From Amycolatopsis coloradensis (GTDB taxonomy: Bacteria > Actinomycetota > Actinomycetes > Mycobacteriales > Pseudonocardiaceae), in contig NZ_CP150484.1 of the NCBI RefSeq assembly GCF_037997115.1, positions 984,177-1,048,176 on the forward strand: a DNA stretch of 64,000 nucleotides, given 5' to 3'. The position numbers and the translations under genes are program-made. The notes under the pieces are model-generated. The model had not been told where the DNA came from, ran no database searches, and saw only the letters and a list, made by a program, of their open reading frames with translations. Within the stretch, counting starts at the first letter, position 1. Every line of letters starts with the position of its first letter. Shown piece after piece: positions 32,617-41,551 of the stretch.

Positions 32617-33254
32617 TCAGCTCTTCGAAGGGACGAACTCCACGTCGGCTGACTTGAGCCGTTCGAGTGCCGGGCTTTCGCCCCGTTCCGCGGCGGGCGC
32701 GACCGCGAGATTCTGCTCGGCCGCCGCCCACGACGACGCGCCGAGGTAAAGGAGCTTACGGGCACGATCAGGGCGGTCAGGCACCACGGACACACTCGCC
32801 AGGCCAGGACGGTGCTGGCGAACTCCTGGAGACCTCGGATGTGGGTCAGCACCTTGTCGCGGAAGTCCTCGTCCGTGAGGAACCGGTCGGACAGCTTGTT
32901 GACCACGGCCCGCAGGGCGCGCAGGATTCGGCGCCTGCCGCGATACTTGGGCTCCAGCCAGGCGATGCTCCGGAGTCTCGACGCGCGGAACAGCGGGGTC
33001 ACGACGGTGTCCAGCCAGTGCGTGACAGCGAGCGACAGGGTGCCGAGAAGGTAGGCGGCGAAAGTGGCGGCCGCGAAGACCGCGGCCTTTCCCGCCCAGG
33101 ACCCGAGGTCCAGCAGGTCCCGGTAGACGCCGGAAGCCTGAGCCGATGGAGGCAGGCCCGGCCGCGGGGCGAGCCAGAGGCCGAGAAGCCAGACGTATCC
33201 CGCGGCGAGCGGTGCCCGGAGCTCCCGCAGCCCGGGAAGAAGACTCGACAGCAT
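32617..33254 (-). pseudogene. Frameshifted membrane protein gene
   Basis: From ATG 33254 the frame encodes a plausible protein with two hydrophobic segments (APLAAGYVWLLGLWLAP and AAVFAAATFAAYLLGTLSLA), then a soluble helical part up to about FASTVLAW near 32790. Beyond that the frame becomes Arg/Pro-rich and unconvincing. The neighbouring frame takes over with a well-composed tail (DRPDRARKLLYLGASSWAAA to FVPSKS) ending at 32617. One base lost or two gained near 32785-32795 would explain this. I do not recognise the family. The decayed IS lies just downstream; a sequencing error is the alternative. Confidence 0.55.
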
Positions 33255-33440
33255 GGCCCTCCGCCCGCCGACGACCGGTCGCACCAGGCGATGTCACCCG
33301 GTCTCTCACCGTTACAGAACCCGCGACGTGAGCCGAACGGCGCAACCCGCACCTCCACCCGCGCCAATCCGGCGGGCCTTCGGGTTTAGCGCTCGCACCG
33401 CGGGGTAACGGGAATCGGCACGACGAATGAGGGGCCCGAC

Positions 33441-33938
33441 ATGACACCCACTGCCAAACGCGCGCACACCGTCGCCCGCGATCTCCTTTCGCTCACCAGA
33501 TCGGGTGAAGCCGACCGGCTCGCCACCGCGCTGGTGTCCATCGCTTCCTCCACCCGGCGCGCACCGGCGTTCGGCGACGTCGTCGGACGACTGGTCGACA
33601 CGTTCTCCTTGGCGGCCAAGGATCGCCGCCGGTCGCTGCGGATCGGTGAACCGTTCACCCTGCGACTGCGGGATCACGCGGGTATGGCGGTCCGGCCGGA
33701 CCGGCTCGATCCCGGCGTGGCCGCGATCGTCCGCGCCATCGCCGCCAGTGTCCGCGACGACCGGGTCACCTGCGCCGACCAGATCGACGAGGCCTGCGAG
33801 AACGCCGATCTCGACCGGCGGATCCGGGTTCTCGCGCATTGCCTGGTCTGGACGTCGGATCTCCTCAGCACCGATACCACCGCCTATCCCCCAGTACTGT
33901 CCTGCTTCAAGGTGGCGCGCGACCAGTGTCCACAGTAG
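33441..33938 (+). CDS. Hypothetical protein
   Basis: A 165-residue soluble protein, predominantly helical, with no signal or membrane segment. GAGGGG lies upstream of the ATG. No family is recognised. It is followed 144 bases later by an ECF sigma gene on the same strand. The inverted repeat TGTCCACA/TGTGGACA (33927-33934 and 33973-33980) begins inside its last codons and could be a weak terminator or a site controlling the sigma gene. Confidence 0.65.
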   Translation: MTPTAKRAHTVARDLLSLTRSGEADRLATALVSIASSTRRAPAFGDVVGRLVDTFSLAAKDRRRSLRIGEPFTLRLRDHAGMAVRPDRLDPGVAAIVRAIAASVRDDRVTCADQIDEACENADLDRRIRVLAHCLVWTSDLLSTDTTAYPPVLSCFKVARDQCPQ

Positions 33939-34082
33939 ACATTGCGCGGTTCGGATGACTTCCGGCCCGTCGTGTGGACATCCCTCTCGGGGAGCGGCAA
34001 GCTGGACCACCGCGCACGAAGTCCCAGTCCCCGATGACGGGCGCACCTTGGCGGCCAGTTCCCCTGAACCAGGAGTGCAGAC

Positions 34083-34772
34083 TTGGACGAGGTAGCGCCA
34101 TCGACGGTCCCCGCGGACTCCCGTGCCGCCGCCACGGCGGGGCGACTGCCCAACCCGGACAGCAGAGTGGTCCGGGCGGCCGTGGCCGGTGATCCGGACG
34201 CGATCCAGGAGTTGACCCGTTTCCTTTGCCCACACGTGTTCCGCTACTGCGCGAGCAGGCTCGGGAGCGCTGGAACGGGCGCTTGCGACGCACAGGACTG
34301 CGCACAGGAGGTACTGCAGGCGGTCCTGATCGCCTTGCCCCGCTACCGGTACCGCCCGGACCGGTTCCTCGCGTTCGCCCTCGGGATCGCCGGGCACAAA
34401 GTGGCCGATCTGCACCGGCGCCGTTCCCGCGAACCGGTCGCCTCCGTCCCGGAGATCGGCGACGGGCTGCCACTCTGGACCCGCCGCGACCCGGACGAGA
34501 TCGAACGCCTGGAACACCGGCTGCAGGCCGGTGTCCTGCTGGCGAGATTGCCGATGCCGCACCGGCAGGTGCTGGCGCTCCGGTTCGTGTTCGGGCTTTC
34601 GGCCGAGGAGACGGCCGAACGGCTCGGCCTGCCGAGCGCGGGAGCGGTCCGCGCGGCCCAGTTCCGCGCGCTCGCGCGGCTTCGGACACTGCTCACCGAG
34701 CGGAACGCCCGTTACGCGAATGATGTCCCAATCATCGAACAGGCCGCCGAACCGGAGCTCGTCCCGGTATAG
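34083..34772 (+). CDS. ECF-type sigma factor, ShbA-like
   Basis: A 229-residue sigma-70 family member starting at TTG 34083, seven bases after AGGAG. Region 2 spans about 28-100 (RAAVAGDPDAIQELTRFL, AQDCAQEVLQAVLIALPRYR). Region 4 spans about 150-205 (LPMPHRQVLALRFVFGLSAE, then VRAAQFRALARLR). The pattern is that of the ShbA group, which in Streptomyces drives transcription of the principal sigma gene hrdB. No anti-sigma gene is adjacent. A strong hairpin follows the stop. Confidence 0.82.
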   Translation: MDEVAPSTVPADSRAAATAGRLPNPDSRVVRAAVAGDPDAIQELTRFLCPHVFRYCASRLGSAGTGACDAQDCAQEVLQAVLIALPRYRYRPDRFLAFALGIAGHKVADLHRRRSREPVASVPEIGDGLPLWTRRDPDEIERLEHRLQAGVLLARLPMPHRQVLALRFVFGLSAEETAERLGLPSAGAVRAAQFRALARLRTLLTERNARYANDVPIIEQAAEPELVPV

Positions 34773-34793
34773 AACCGTCCACTTCGGACGGTT
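34773..34793 (+). terminator. Intrinsic terminator after the sigma gene
   Basis: AACCGTCC-ACTTC-GGACGGTT is a perfect eight-base-pair stem starting one base after the sigma stop, followed by a T-rich stretch (GATTTCTTG). It is one of the few hairpins in the window with a T tail. Confidence 0.75.
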
Positions 34794-34867
34794 GATTTCT
34801 TGTACGCGCCTTGTACGGGGATCCGCCATCCTGTCCCCCTATTCGGGGAAACCACTGGAGGACAGAG

Positions 34868-35638
34868 ATGAAGATCCGATCGAGGATCGCCAGGGGCGCG
34901 GTGGGCACGATCGCCCTGGCCGGGGCGATCATGCTCGGCGGCGCGGGCGAGGCGCTCGCGGCGACGGGCACGGTGAACACCGACTCCGGGGTGGCGGTGA
35001 CCGTGCGGTCGAGCCCGAGCACCAGCGCGAGTTCGGTCGGCACCGTCGCGAGCGGCACCGCCGTCACGATCGACTGCCAGACGAACGGCTCGACCGTGAC
35101 CGGGAAGTACGGCACCACCGACATCTGGGACTACGTGCCGTCGAAGGGCGGCTACATCAGTGACGCCTACGTCTACACCGGTTCGGACGGCCGCGTCGCC
35201 CCGGACTGCGCCGGCAGCACCCTTTCCTGCTCCACCGCGGGCACCGGCAACCCGCGGACCTGCGCCGAAGCCGTCGCTTGGGCGAAGGCGCACGTGCACA
35301 CGAACAACGATCCCGACTACTACCGCTGGTGCGACCGGATCAACGCGTGGGCCTACGGCTGGACCGCGAGCGGTTCGGAAACCGCCTATGTGCACTGGAC
35401 CCAGATCCCGGGTTCGTACAAGCACCCCGGTGACACCCAGGTCCCCGCGGGCGGGCTCGCGTTCTTCAGCAACGGCGGCACCGGGCACACGATGATCTCC
35501 ATCGGCGGTGGCAAGTTCCTGTCGAACGACATCCACGGTCCAGGCAGCTTCACCGAGACCACGATCTCGGAGATCAAGAACGCGTGGAACTACACCTATC
35601 TCGGCTGGTCGCAGCCGTGGTTCAAGATCAACCACTGA
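34868..35638 (+). CDS. Secreted SH3/CHAP-or-NlpC-like protein
   Basis: A 256-residue exported protein. The signal peptide is about 1-31 (GTIALAGAIMLGGAGEALAA). A bacterial SH3-like domain follows at about 32-110 (VAVTVRSSPSTSASSVGTVA). A C-terminal cysteine-peptidase-like domain has Cys in YYRWCDRINAWAYG and His in GGTGHTMISIGGG. The order Cys then His fits papain-like CHAP/NlpC folds that cleave peptidoglycan stems, but the third residue is not obvious. It probably acts in the wall. GGAGGA precedes the ATG. Its 3' end overlaps the converging gene by 11 bases. Confidence 0.75.
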   Translation: MKIRSRIARGAVGTIALAGAIMLGGAGEALAATGTVNTDSGVAVTVRSSPSTSASSVGTVASGTAVTIDCQTNGSTVTGKYGTTDIWDYVPSKGGYISDAYVYTGSDGRVAPDCAGSTLSCSTAGTGNPRTCAEAVAWAKAHVHTNNDPDYYRWCDRINAWAYGWTASGSETAYVHWTQIPGSYKHPGDTQVPAGGLAFFSNGGTGHTMISIGGGKFLSNDIHGPGSFTETTISEIKNAWNYTYLGWSQPWFKINH

Positions 35639-36149
35639 GCGCGCGAGTGGCCTCGAAACGCTGCCGGACGAAGGGGTCCTCGTCCGGCAGCGTTTCCTCC
35701 GCCCGCCAGGAGAACCTCTCGCCGGTCAGCTCGGAGAAGATCCACCGGCGCCGGACACCGTCGGTGTCGGCTTCGATCTCGAAGCCGTCCTCCGTCGGCT
35801 TCCCGAGGAACGGGATCACCCAGCCCTTGCCGGGGCCGAGCCAGGTCGACCGGAACGCGCCGATCTTCTCGTCGTAGAAGCGCAGGCTCATCCCCCACTC
35901 CCCGTCCATCCCGTCGCCCCTGCTCGCCCGGGCGGGACTGATCCACACGTCGGCCAGCGCACGGCCGTCGAGCGCCCAGCCGAAATGCCATTCACCGTCG
36001 ACGGTTCGGACACTCCCGTCCTCGGCGTAGTTGTGCACCACGAGATCCCAGCTGCCGATCAGCGGCTCGAACACGCCCAGCCGTCCGGCGAGTTCGGGAC
36101 GCGGCCCCTTGGCGGTGAAGACGGCGGCGATCCGTTCCGTGACGTCCAT
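35628..36149 (-). CDS. DUF1579-like/lipocalin-type hypothetical protein
   Basis: A 173-residue soluble protein. The pattern FEPLIGSWDLVVHNYAEDGS, EWHFGWALDGRALADVW and a series of beta strands with SLRFYDEKIGAFRSTWLGP resembles the DUF1579-type beta-barrel fold, function unknown. ATG 36149 is preferred to 36185 because the longer form would run through the MarR operator. It is divergent from the MarR gene, so it is the likely target of that regulator. Confidence 0.7.
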   Translation of the reverse strand: MDVTERIAAVFTAKGPRPELAGRLGVFEPLIGSWDLVVHNYAEDGSVRTVDGEWHFGWALDGRALADVWISPARASRGDGMDGEWGMSLRFYDEKIGAFRSTWLGPGKGWVIPFLGKPTEDGFEIEADTDGVRRRWIFSELTGERFSWRAEETLPDEDPFVRQRFEATRALSG

Positions 36150-36166
36150 ACGGGCCAGGATGACAA

Positions 36167-36186
36167 TTTGACAGTATGCTGTCAAA
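36167..36186. promoter_or_regulatory. MarR operator (perfect palindrome)
   Basis: TTTGACAG-TATG-CTGTCAAA is a perfect 8-4-8 inverted repeat ending one base before the MarR ATG and 18 bases upstream of the divergent gene start. Its AT-rich arms stand out from the surroundings. Size and symmetry fit a MarR dimer site that represses both genes. Confidence 0.85.
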
Positions 36187-36187
36187 C

Positions 36188-36625
36188 ATGACCGACTTCG
36201 TCCACGACTACCGGCTGCTGATCGCCGACGTCTACGAAGTGGCGGGCCTGAGCCGCCGGATCAGCGAGCGGGAGGCCAGCGGACTGGGCACCACGGTCGC
36301 ACGCTGGCACGTGCTCAGCACGGTGTCCGAGGAACCGCTCGCCGTCCCCGCCATAGCGCGGCGACTCGGACAGGTCCGCCAAGCCGTGCAACGCGTCGCG
36401 GACGACCTCACCGAGGCGGGCCAGCTTCGCGCGGAGCCGAATCCCGCCCATCGCCGCTCGCCCCTGTACGCCATCACGCCCGAGGGCACACGGTTGCTGG
36501 AGCGCCTGTGGGACGCGAGTGAATCACGGCGTCGCGCCGTGCTCGACGACAGCGGTGTCACCCCCGATGAGCTGCGGCAAGCCCGCGACACACTCCGCAG
36601 GTTGTCAACGGCACTCAGCTCGTGA
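36188..36625 (+). CDS. MarR family transcriptional regulator
   Basis: A 145-residue winged-helix dimer. The DNA-binding core runs from about residue 30 to 100 (LAVPAIARRLGQVRQAVQRV, then a wing with NPAHRRSPLYAITPEG). ATG 36188 is used rather than ATG 36176, which would lie inside the palindromic operator. It is divergent from the DUF1579-like gene, and the perfect palindrome between them indicates autorepression plus control of that gene. Confidence 0.9.
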   Translation: MTDFVHDYRLLIADVYEVAGLSRRISEREASGLGTTVARWHVLSTVSEEPLAVPAIARRLGQVRQAVQRVADDLTEAGQLRAEPNPAHRRSPLYAITPEGTRLLERLWDASESRRRAVLDDSGVTPDELRQARDTLRRLSTALSS

Positions 36626-36685
36626 AACCGCCCTTTCGTCGCATCGTGATAAAAAGCGGCCACTCGATCGGGTTAGAGTTGACGG

Positions 36686-37858
36686 ATGGGCACCGAAGCT
36701 CTCGCTACTCCCGCACCCCGGGAGCAGCGTGTGCTCATGCAGGCGATGCTCACCCGGCTGCCCGAATTCAGTGATCGGCTCGCCCAGCTCCTCAGCGACG
36801 AGGACGAGTTCTATCACCAGGTGGACAGCACCGCGCCGGACGAGTTGCGCAAGGTCTGCCGCGCGAATCTCGAACGGGCGCTGACCGCGCTCGTCGAGGG
36901 GCGGGGACTCCCGCTCGACGCGGCCCGCAAGACCGGGCTGGCCCAGGCCAGGCAGGGTATCCCGCTGCCGTCCGTACTCCGCGCGTTCCGGATCGGCGGG
37001 ATCTTCGTCTACGAGCGTCTGCTGGAGCTGGCCGGCCCCGGCTTCATCAACCCCGCCCGCACGGTGGAGATCAACTCCAACGTGTGGAAGACCATCGACC
37101 TCTACTCCGACGCGCTGACCACCGCGTACAGCGAGGTCGCCGCCGAACTCTCCCAGGAGAAGCTCGCCCTGCTGGACGGCCTGCTGCAGGGCCGGTTCGC
37201 CACCCAGGCCGAGCTCGAGAACGCCGCCAAGGAACTCGACCTCCCGGCGTCGGGCACCTTCGTCGCCGTCGTGACCGAATCCATCGAACCGGACGAGCCG
37301 CCCGGCGTCGAAGCCCTGCTGCGAGCCCGGCGCTGGAAGTCGGCCTGGCGGCCCGGCGCCGGGGTCGGCCTGGTCGTGATCGACCGCGTCGAGGACGTCC
37401 GGCGGCTGCGCGACGTACTGGGCACCCTGCCGCTGGCGGCGGGGATGAGCAGACCTTTCAACGGATTCCTCGAGATACCGGACGCGGTACACCGCGCCCG
37501 GATCGCCCGCCGCTCACTGACCACCGGTGCCGCCGGCGTCGCCGTCTTCGGCGACTCCCCGGTCACCACGCTGGTCGCGAGCGCGCCGGAGATGTCGCGG
37601 GACGTCCTGCGCTCGGTGCTGGCCGGGCTCCTGGTGCTGCCCAAGCCGGAACGGCAGGTCCTGCTCGACACGCTGGTCGCGTGGTTCGCCGGGCACGGCT
37701 CGGCCAAGGAGGCCGCGGACCGGCTGATCGTCCATCCGAACACGGTCCGGTACCGGCTGCGCCGGGTGCAGGAACTGACCCGGCGCGACCTGTCCGACCC
37801 GGTCGACGTCGGCGAGCTCTACGTCGCGCTGGAGGCGGTCCGGCTGGCGGACGCCTAG
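36686..37858 (+). CDS. PucR/CdaR family helix-turn-helix regulator
   Basis: A 390-residue regulator. The N-terminal helical sensor region (about 20-170) contains RKTGLAQARQGIPLPSVLRA, a GGDEF-like/CdaR middle region follows, and the PucR C-terminal helix-turn-helix is GSAKEAADRLIVHPNTVRYR at about 340-360. Members respond to metabolites and activate catabolic genes. No obvious target is adjacent. Its stop overlaps the converging gene by four bases. Confidence 0.87.
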   Translation: MGTEALATPAPREQRVLMQAMLTRLPEFSDRLAQLLSDEDEFYHQVDSTAPDELRKVCRANLERALTALVEGRGLPLDAARKTGLAQARQGIPLPSVLRAFRIGGIFVYERLLELAGPGFINPARTVEINSNVWKTIDLYSDALTTAYSEVAAELSQEKLALLDGLLQGRFATQAELENAAKELDLPASGTFVAVVTESIEPDEPPGVEALLRARRWKSAWRPGAGVGLVVIDRVEDVRRLRDVLGTLPLAAGMSRPFNGFLEIPDAVHRARIARRSLTTGAAGVAVFGDSPVTTLVASAPEMSRDVLRSVLAGLLVLPKPERQVLLDTLVAWFAGHGSAKEAADRLIVHPNTVRYRLRRVQELTRRDLSDPVDVGELYVALEAVRLADA

Positions 37859-38238
37859 CTCCTTCTCTCCGGCGCCATGTCGGCGTCGATGATCCTCGCG
37901 AGATCCAGCAGCGTGTGCCCAAGACCGGGCCGCGCGGTGAGCCGCACCGCGAGGGTCCGGCCGCGCGCGGTCGTGGCGACCGGCAGGGTCACCTCGGGGT
38001 TCGCCGATCTCGTCCACTGTGGACGTCTGCCGGCCGCGGACAGGACGATGTCGGGATGCGGGGACCGCCGCCCGGGGCGCCACCGTGATCTCCTGGCGTC
38101 GAGATCACGGATCACGTTGCCGTGCAACGAAAGCAGCGCGGCGACGTCGGCGACCGCGTCGCGGAGCTCGATGTCGGTGATCGAATCCGAGTAGGCGCCG
38201 ATGTCCAGCGCGCGGGGATCGTCCAGGTCCTGCGGCAC
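37855..38238 (-). CDS. Hypothetical protein
   Basis: A 127-residue protein from GTG 38238, chosen because AAAGGA lies five bases upstream; GTG 38253 sits on that site. The N-terminal part is acidic and helical (DIELRDAVADVAALLSLHGN) and the C-terminal part is beta-rich with an amphipathic end. No family is recognised. Confidence 0.55.
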   Translation of the reverse strand: MPQDLDDPRALDIGAYSDSITDIELRDAVADVAALLSLHGNVIRDLDARRSRWRPGRRSPHPDIVLSAAGRRPQWTRSANPEVTLPVATTARGRTLAVRLTARPGLGHTLLDLARIIDADMAPERRS

Positions 38239-38426
38239 AGAGTTCCTTTCCACGCACCGGAAGTCGTCCGATGGTGGTCCCGCTCACGTTGTTCCCGGGA
38301 ACAAACATGTTTGGCTGCCTGCGCCGAATGGCGGCGCGCGTACCGCCTTCCGGTCGCACGCGGTGCCTGTGACCGCCGGTCACACCTTTGACGCTGACCG
38401 GCCCAGGAGCCAGTATCTGGCGACTG

Positions 38427-38442
38427 ATTACCGATGGGTAAT
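38427..38442. promoter_or_regulatory. Palindrome ATTACC-N4-GGTAAT over the DUF3068 promoter
   Basis: A perfect six-base inverted repeat with spacer GATG. It overlaps a -10-like TAATGT (38439-38444) about 32 bases before the DUF3068 start. Variants of the same motif lie at 44535-44550 and 50744-50756, at other start regions of the envelope block. Confidence 0.55.
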
Positions 38443-38475
38443 GTGGATTTTTCCGTGGTCTCACCAGGAGGACCG

Positions 38476-39510
38476 TTGCGTCGAGCGTTGAGCCTGATCT
38501 TCTTGGCACTAGGGGTGTTCGCCGTCGCCGGCGCGGTGTTGCTGCCGACCTACGTGAAGCCCGAGCTCGCCAAGGTGCCGCTGAACCAGGAATCGACGTC
38601 GGTCCTCGAAGGCACCGCGTCCAAGGTGCTCGCGGTGAAGACCGAAGGCGGCAAGACCGTCACGGAGATCCGTGACGACGCCAAGCTGAAGGCGACCGCC
38701 CGCGTGGTGGCGAACTTCGCGCCGCCGGAGATGCGGGAGGGCACGGACGTCGCCGTGTGGCTGATGGCCGTCTCGGTCGTCGACACCAGCGACCAGACCG
38801 TGGTCAGCGCGAGCAAACGCCAGGTCTGCTTCGACCGCCGCACCGCGGAGGGGTACCTCCCGCCGGGCGGTGACCAGGAGGCGAAGTGCTCGGCCAACAG
38901 CAGCTTCGTCACCAAACTCAAGGAGAAGCCCGAAAAAGAGGGCGAGAAGCCCGAGGAGGTCCAGGAGTACAAGCCGCAGCCCGGCCTGAACTTCAAGTTC
39001 CCCTTCGGCACCGAACAGAAGGATTACCAGGTCTACGACGACAACACCGGCCGCCCCGTCCAGGCCCGCTTCAAGGGTGTCGAGGACATCAAGGGCGTCG
39101 AGGTCTACAAGTTCGTCCAGGAGATCCCCGACACGAAGATCTCGACCAAGAAGGTGCCGGGCTCGCTCATCGGCGCCGCCGGCGACTCCGTCGAGGCGGG
39201 CCAGTTCTACCAGGGCACCATCACGAGCTGGATCGAGCCGGTGACGGGGATCCAGGTCAAGCAGGAACAGCGGTCGCACCAGGAACTGCGGTCGGCCGCG
39301 AATCCCACGCCCACGGTGGTCTTCGACGGCAAGCTTGCCTTCACCGACGCGACGGTCGACGCGATGGTCAAGCAGGTGGACGAGAACAAGGGCAAGCTGG
39401 ACTTCATCGGGAGCACCGGGCCGATCGTGCTCGGGATCGGCGGCGCGGCCTTCCTCGCGCTTGGGGTCTTCCTGCTGGTGAAGCGCCGCCCCGCACCCTC
39501 ACGTCACTGA
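38476..39510 (+). CDS. DUF3068 (PorA family) membrane protein
   Basis: A 344-residue protein starting at TTG 38476 behind an ideal AGGAGG site. It has an N-terminal membrane helix (LSLIFLALGVFAVAGAVLLP), a large extracellular region of about 290 residues with segments typical of DUF3068 (FPFGTEQKDYQVYDDNTG, GVEVYKFVQ) and a C-terminal helix (IVLGIGGAAFLALGVFLLV) with a basic end. The M. tuberculosis counterpart is the Rv0227c type, whose gene lies with the Rv0224c-Rv0226c genes. Here the neighbours match that set, supporting a role in envelope assembly. The biochemical function is unknown. Confidence 0.85.
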   Translation: MRRALSLIFLALGVFAVAGAVLLPTYVKPELAKVPLNQESTSVLEGTASKVLAVKTEGGKTVTEIRDDAKLKATARVVANFAPPEMREGTDVAVWLMAVSVVDTSDQTVVSASKRQVCFDRRTAEGYLPPGGDQEAKCSANSSFVTKLKEKPEKEGEKPEEVQEYKPQPGLNFKFPFGTEQKDYQVYDDNTGRPVQARFKGVEDIKGVEVYKFVQEIPDTKISTKKVPGSLIGAAGDSVEAGQFYQGTITSWIEPVTGIQVKQEQRSHQELRSAANPTPTVVFDGKLAFTDATVDAMVKQVDENKGKLDFIGSTGPIVLGIGGAAFLALGVFLLVKRRPAPSRH

Positions 39511-40232
39511 CGCTTGCGCAGCACCATCACCAGATTCCACGACGCGACTTCCCGGATCCCGGGGACGTGCGCGATCCACTGGGCCCAGGAGGGGTGATAG
39601 CGCGGGTACACCTCCTGGAGATCGGCGAGCGGCGCGGCCTTCCCCCACCGGATGGCCGCGCCGGCGGAAAAGGCGAAAAGGCTCTCCCCGAATTTGTTCT
39701 TCGGCTCCTTGCCGTTCTTTTCGAGATAACGCCGCCGGGCGTAGTGGCCGCCGAGGAAATGCCACGGCGCCGTCTCGTGACCACCCCACGGCGAATACCA
39801 CGGCGTGAACGAGGCGAAAATCGTGCCGCCGGGTTTGGTCACCCGGCACATCTCGGCCAGCATGACCTCGGGTTCGGAAACGTGTTCGAGGACGTTCGAC
39901 GAATAGCAGACGTCCACGGACGCGGTGCGCACCGGCAGATTCGTCCCGCTGCCGCGGACCATGTTCTCACCTGCCTCTCCGCGCGCCGTCAGCTCTCCGA
40001 CGTCGGGATCTATGCCGAGGTACGTGGCTCCGGCGGCACGAAACGCATCGGAGAAATAGCCGGGCCCGCCACCGACGTCGACGATGGTCCGTCCGTTCAA
40101 CGGAGTGTGCCGCGCCAATTGACGGACCGAGTCACCGGCGAGCACCGAGTAGAAACCGTCCGGATCCGTCTGTTCGGTGAGAAAGGCCCGGAACAACGTC
40201 ACCGATCTGCGCAAAGTGGCGCGATGAGGCAT
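39504..40232 (-). CDS. Class I methyltransferase, Rv0224c type
   Basis: A 242-residue enzyme from ATG 40232 (253 from ATG 40265). SAM motif I is TIVDVGGGPGYFSDAFRAAG, followed by YLGIDPD, CYSSNVLEHVSEP and MCRVTKPGGTIFASFTPWYS. The RATLRRS opening matches the start of the mycobacterial Rv0224c type, which favours the shorter start. The substrate is unknown; the genomic setting points to a lipid-linked glycan or envelope lipid. It is convergent with DUF3068 (seven-base overlap) and divergent from the GT4 gene. Confidence 0.87.
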   Translation of the reverse strand: MPHRATLRRSVTLFRAFLTEQTDPDGFYSVLAGDSVRQLARHTPLNGRTIVDVGGGPGYFSDAFRAAGATYLGIDPDVGELTARGEAGENMVRGSGTNLPVRTASVDVCYSSNVLEHVSEPEVMLAEMCRVTKPGGTIFASFTPWYSPWGGHETAPWHFLGGHYARRRYLEKNGKEPKNKFGESLFAFSAGAAIRWGKAAPLADLQEVYPRYHPSWAQWIAHVPGIREVASWNLVMVLRKRQ

Positions 40233-40350
40233 CGTTGCTGGGGTCACCGACCGATTACCGACCATCGAACCATCGCTTTCCGAGAATGATTCCTCTACCG
40301 TGTACGCACCGGTAACCTAGCATTGTCGCTAACAGGTTGGGAGAACCACG

Positions 40351-41508
40351 ATGGAAAGGCCACGTGTGCTGCTCGTCAACTGGCGCGACACCGGGCATCC
40401 GGAGGGCGGCGGCTCCGAGCGGTACGTCGAGCGGATGGCCGAAGGACTCGCCAAAGCCGGATACCGGGTCGAGATCCAGTGCGCCGCGTACCCGGGCGCG
40501 AACGCCGGGGAATGGCGCGACGGTGTCCGCTATCGCCGCCGTGGCAACAAGTTCGGTGTCTACCTCCATGCGCTCCGGGCGATCCGTAAGGCGCACGCCG
40601 ACCTCGTCGTCGACGTCCAAAACGGGATGCCGTTCTTCGCCAGGCTCGTCGCCGGCTGCCCGGTTCTCGTGCTGGTGCACCACGTCCACAAGGAACAGTG
40701 GATCAGCGCGCTCGGCGAGACGCTGGGCCGTATCGGCTGGTGGATCGAGTCGCGGCTGGCGCCGTGGCTGTTCCGGCACTGCCGCTACGTCACGGTTTCC
40801 GAGATCACCAAGGGCGAACTGGCCGGACTCGGTATCGAAGGCTCGCGGATCACCGTGGTACCGAACGGGTTGGACACTCCCCCGCGCGGCAAGGCCGTCC
40901 GCGAGACCGAGCCGACGCTGGTCGCGGTCAGCAGGCTGGTACCGCACAAGCGGATCGAGCACGCGATCGACGTCGTCGCGGAACTGAGCCGGCGCTGGCC
41001 GACGCTGAAGCTGGAGATCGTGGGCCAGGGACCGTGGGAAGAGGTCTTGCGCAAACACGCCCGCGACCGGGGCGTCGAAGACCGCGTGCGGCTGCACGGC
41101 TGGGTGGACGAGGACGAGAAGCACGAGATCCTGGAACGGTCCTGGCTGCACCTCTGCCCGTCGGTCAAGGAAGGCTGGGGAATCGTCATCATGGAGGCCG
41201 CCGCGCACGGCGTGCCCTCGGTGGCCTACCGGGCGGCGGGCGGGGTGGCCGAATCCATCGTGGAGGGCAAGACCGGGCTGCTGGCCGACGACTTCGCCGA
41301 TTTCACCGCACAGGTGGACGGGCTGCTCGCCGACCGGGTACGGCGGACCGAGATGGGCAAGGCAGGCATCACGTGGGCGAGCCTGTTCGACTGGGAACAC
41401 AGCGTGAACCGCTTCGAATCACTCGTGCGCGACGTGGCCGGGGTGACCATCCCCCACCCCAGGGTCCTGACGCCTGCCGGCGGAGCTGAGGTCTTGTCCG
41501 GAAAGTGA
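40351..41508 (+). CDS. Family 4 glycosyltransferase, Rv0225 type
   Basis: A 385-residue GT-B fold enzyme. The N-terminal acceptor domain includes GGGSERYVERMAEGLAKAGY. The donor domain has AVSRLVPHKRIEHAIDVV and the E-x7-E motif KEGWGIVIMEAAAHGVPSVA for nucleotide-sugar binding, with retaining chemistry expected. It acts at the cytosolic membrane face. Synteny with the DUF3068 and methyltransferase genes and with the mycobacterial order suggests a step in envelope polysaccharide or lipid glycan assembly. Donor and acceptor are unknown. Confidence 0.9.
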   Translation: MERPRVLLVNWRDTGHPEGGGSERYVERMAEGLAKAGYRVEIQCAAYPGANAGEWRDGVRYRRRGNKFGVYLHALRAIRKAHADLVVDVQNGMPFFARLVAGCPVLVLVHHVHKEQWISALGETLGRIGWWIESRLAPWLFRHCRYVTVSEITKGELAGLGIEGSRITVVPNGLDTPPRGKAVRETEPTLVAVSRLVPHKRIEHAIDVVAELSRRWPTLKLEIVGQGPWEEVLRKHARDRGVEDRVRLHGWVDEDEKHEILERSWLHLCPSVKEGWGIVIMEAAAHGVPSVAYRAAGGVAESIVEGKTGLLADDFADFTAQVDGLLADRVRRTEMGKAGITWASLFDWEHSVNRFESLVRDVAGVTIPHPRVLTPAGGAEVLSGK

Positions 41509-41551
41509 CCATAGGCGTGAACCCGCTGTGTCGAATCACCGGCGGATTCAC

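Noticed and set aside
33927..33980. TGTCCACA/TGTGGACA pair as DnaA boxes or an origin
   Set aside because: Only two imperfect boxes, no AT-rich unwinding element and no dnaA/dnaN neighbours.
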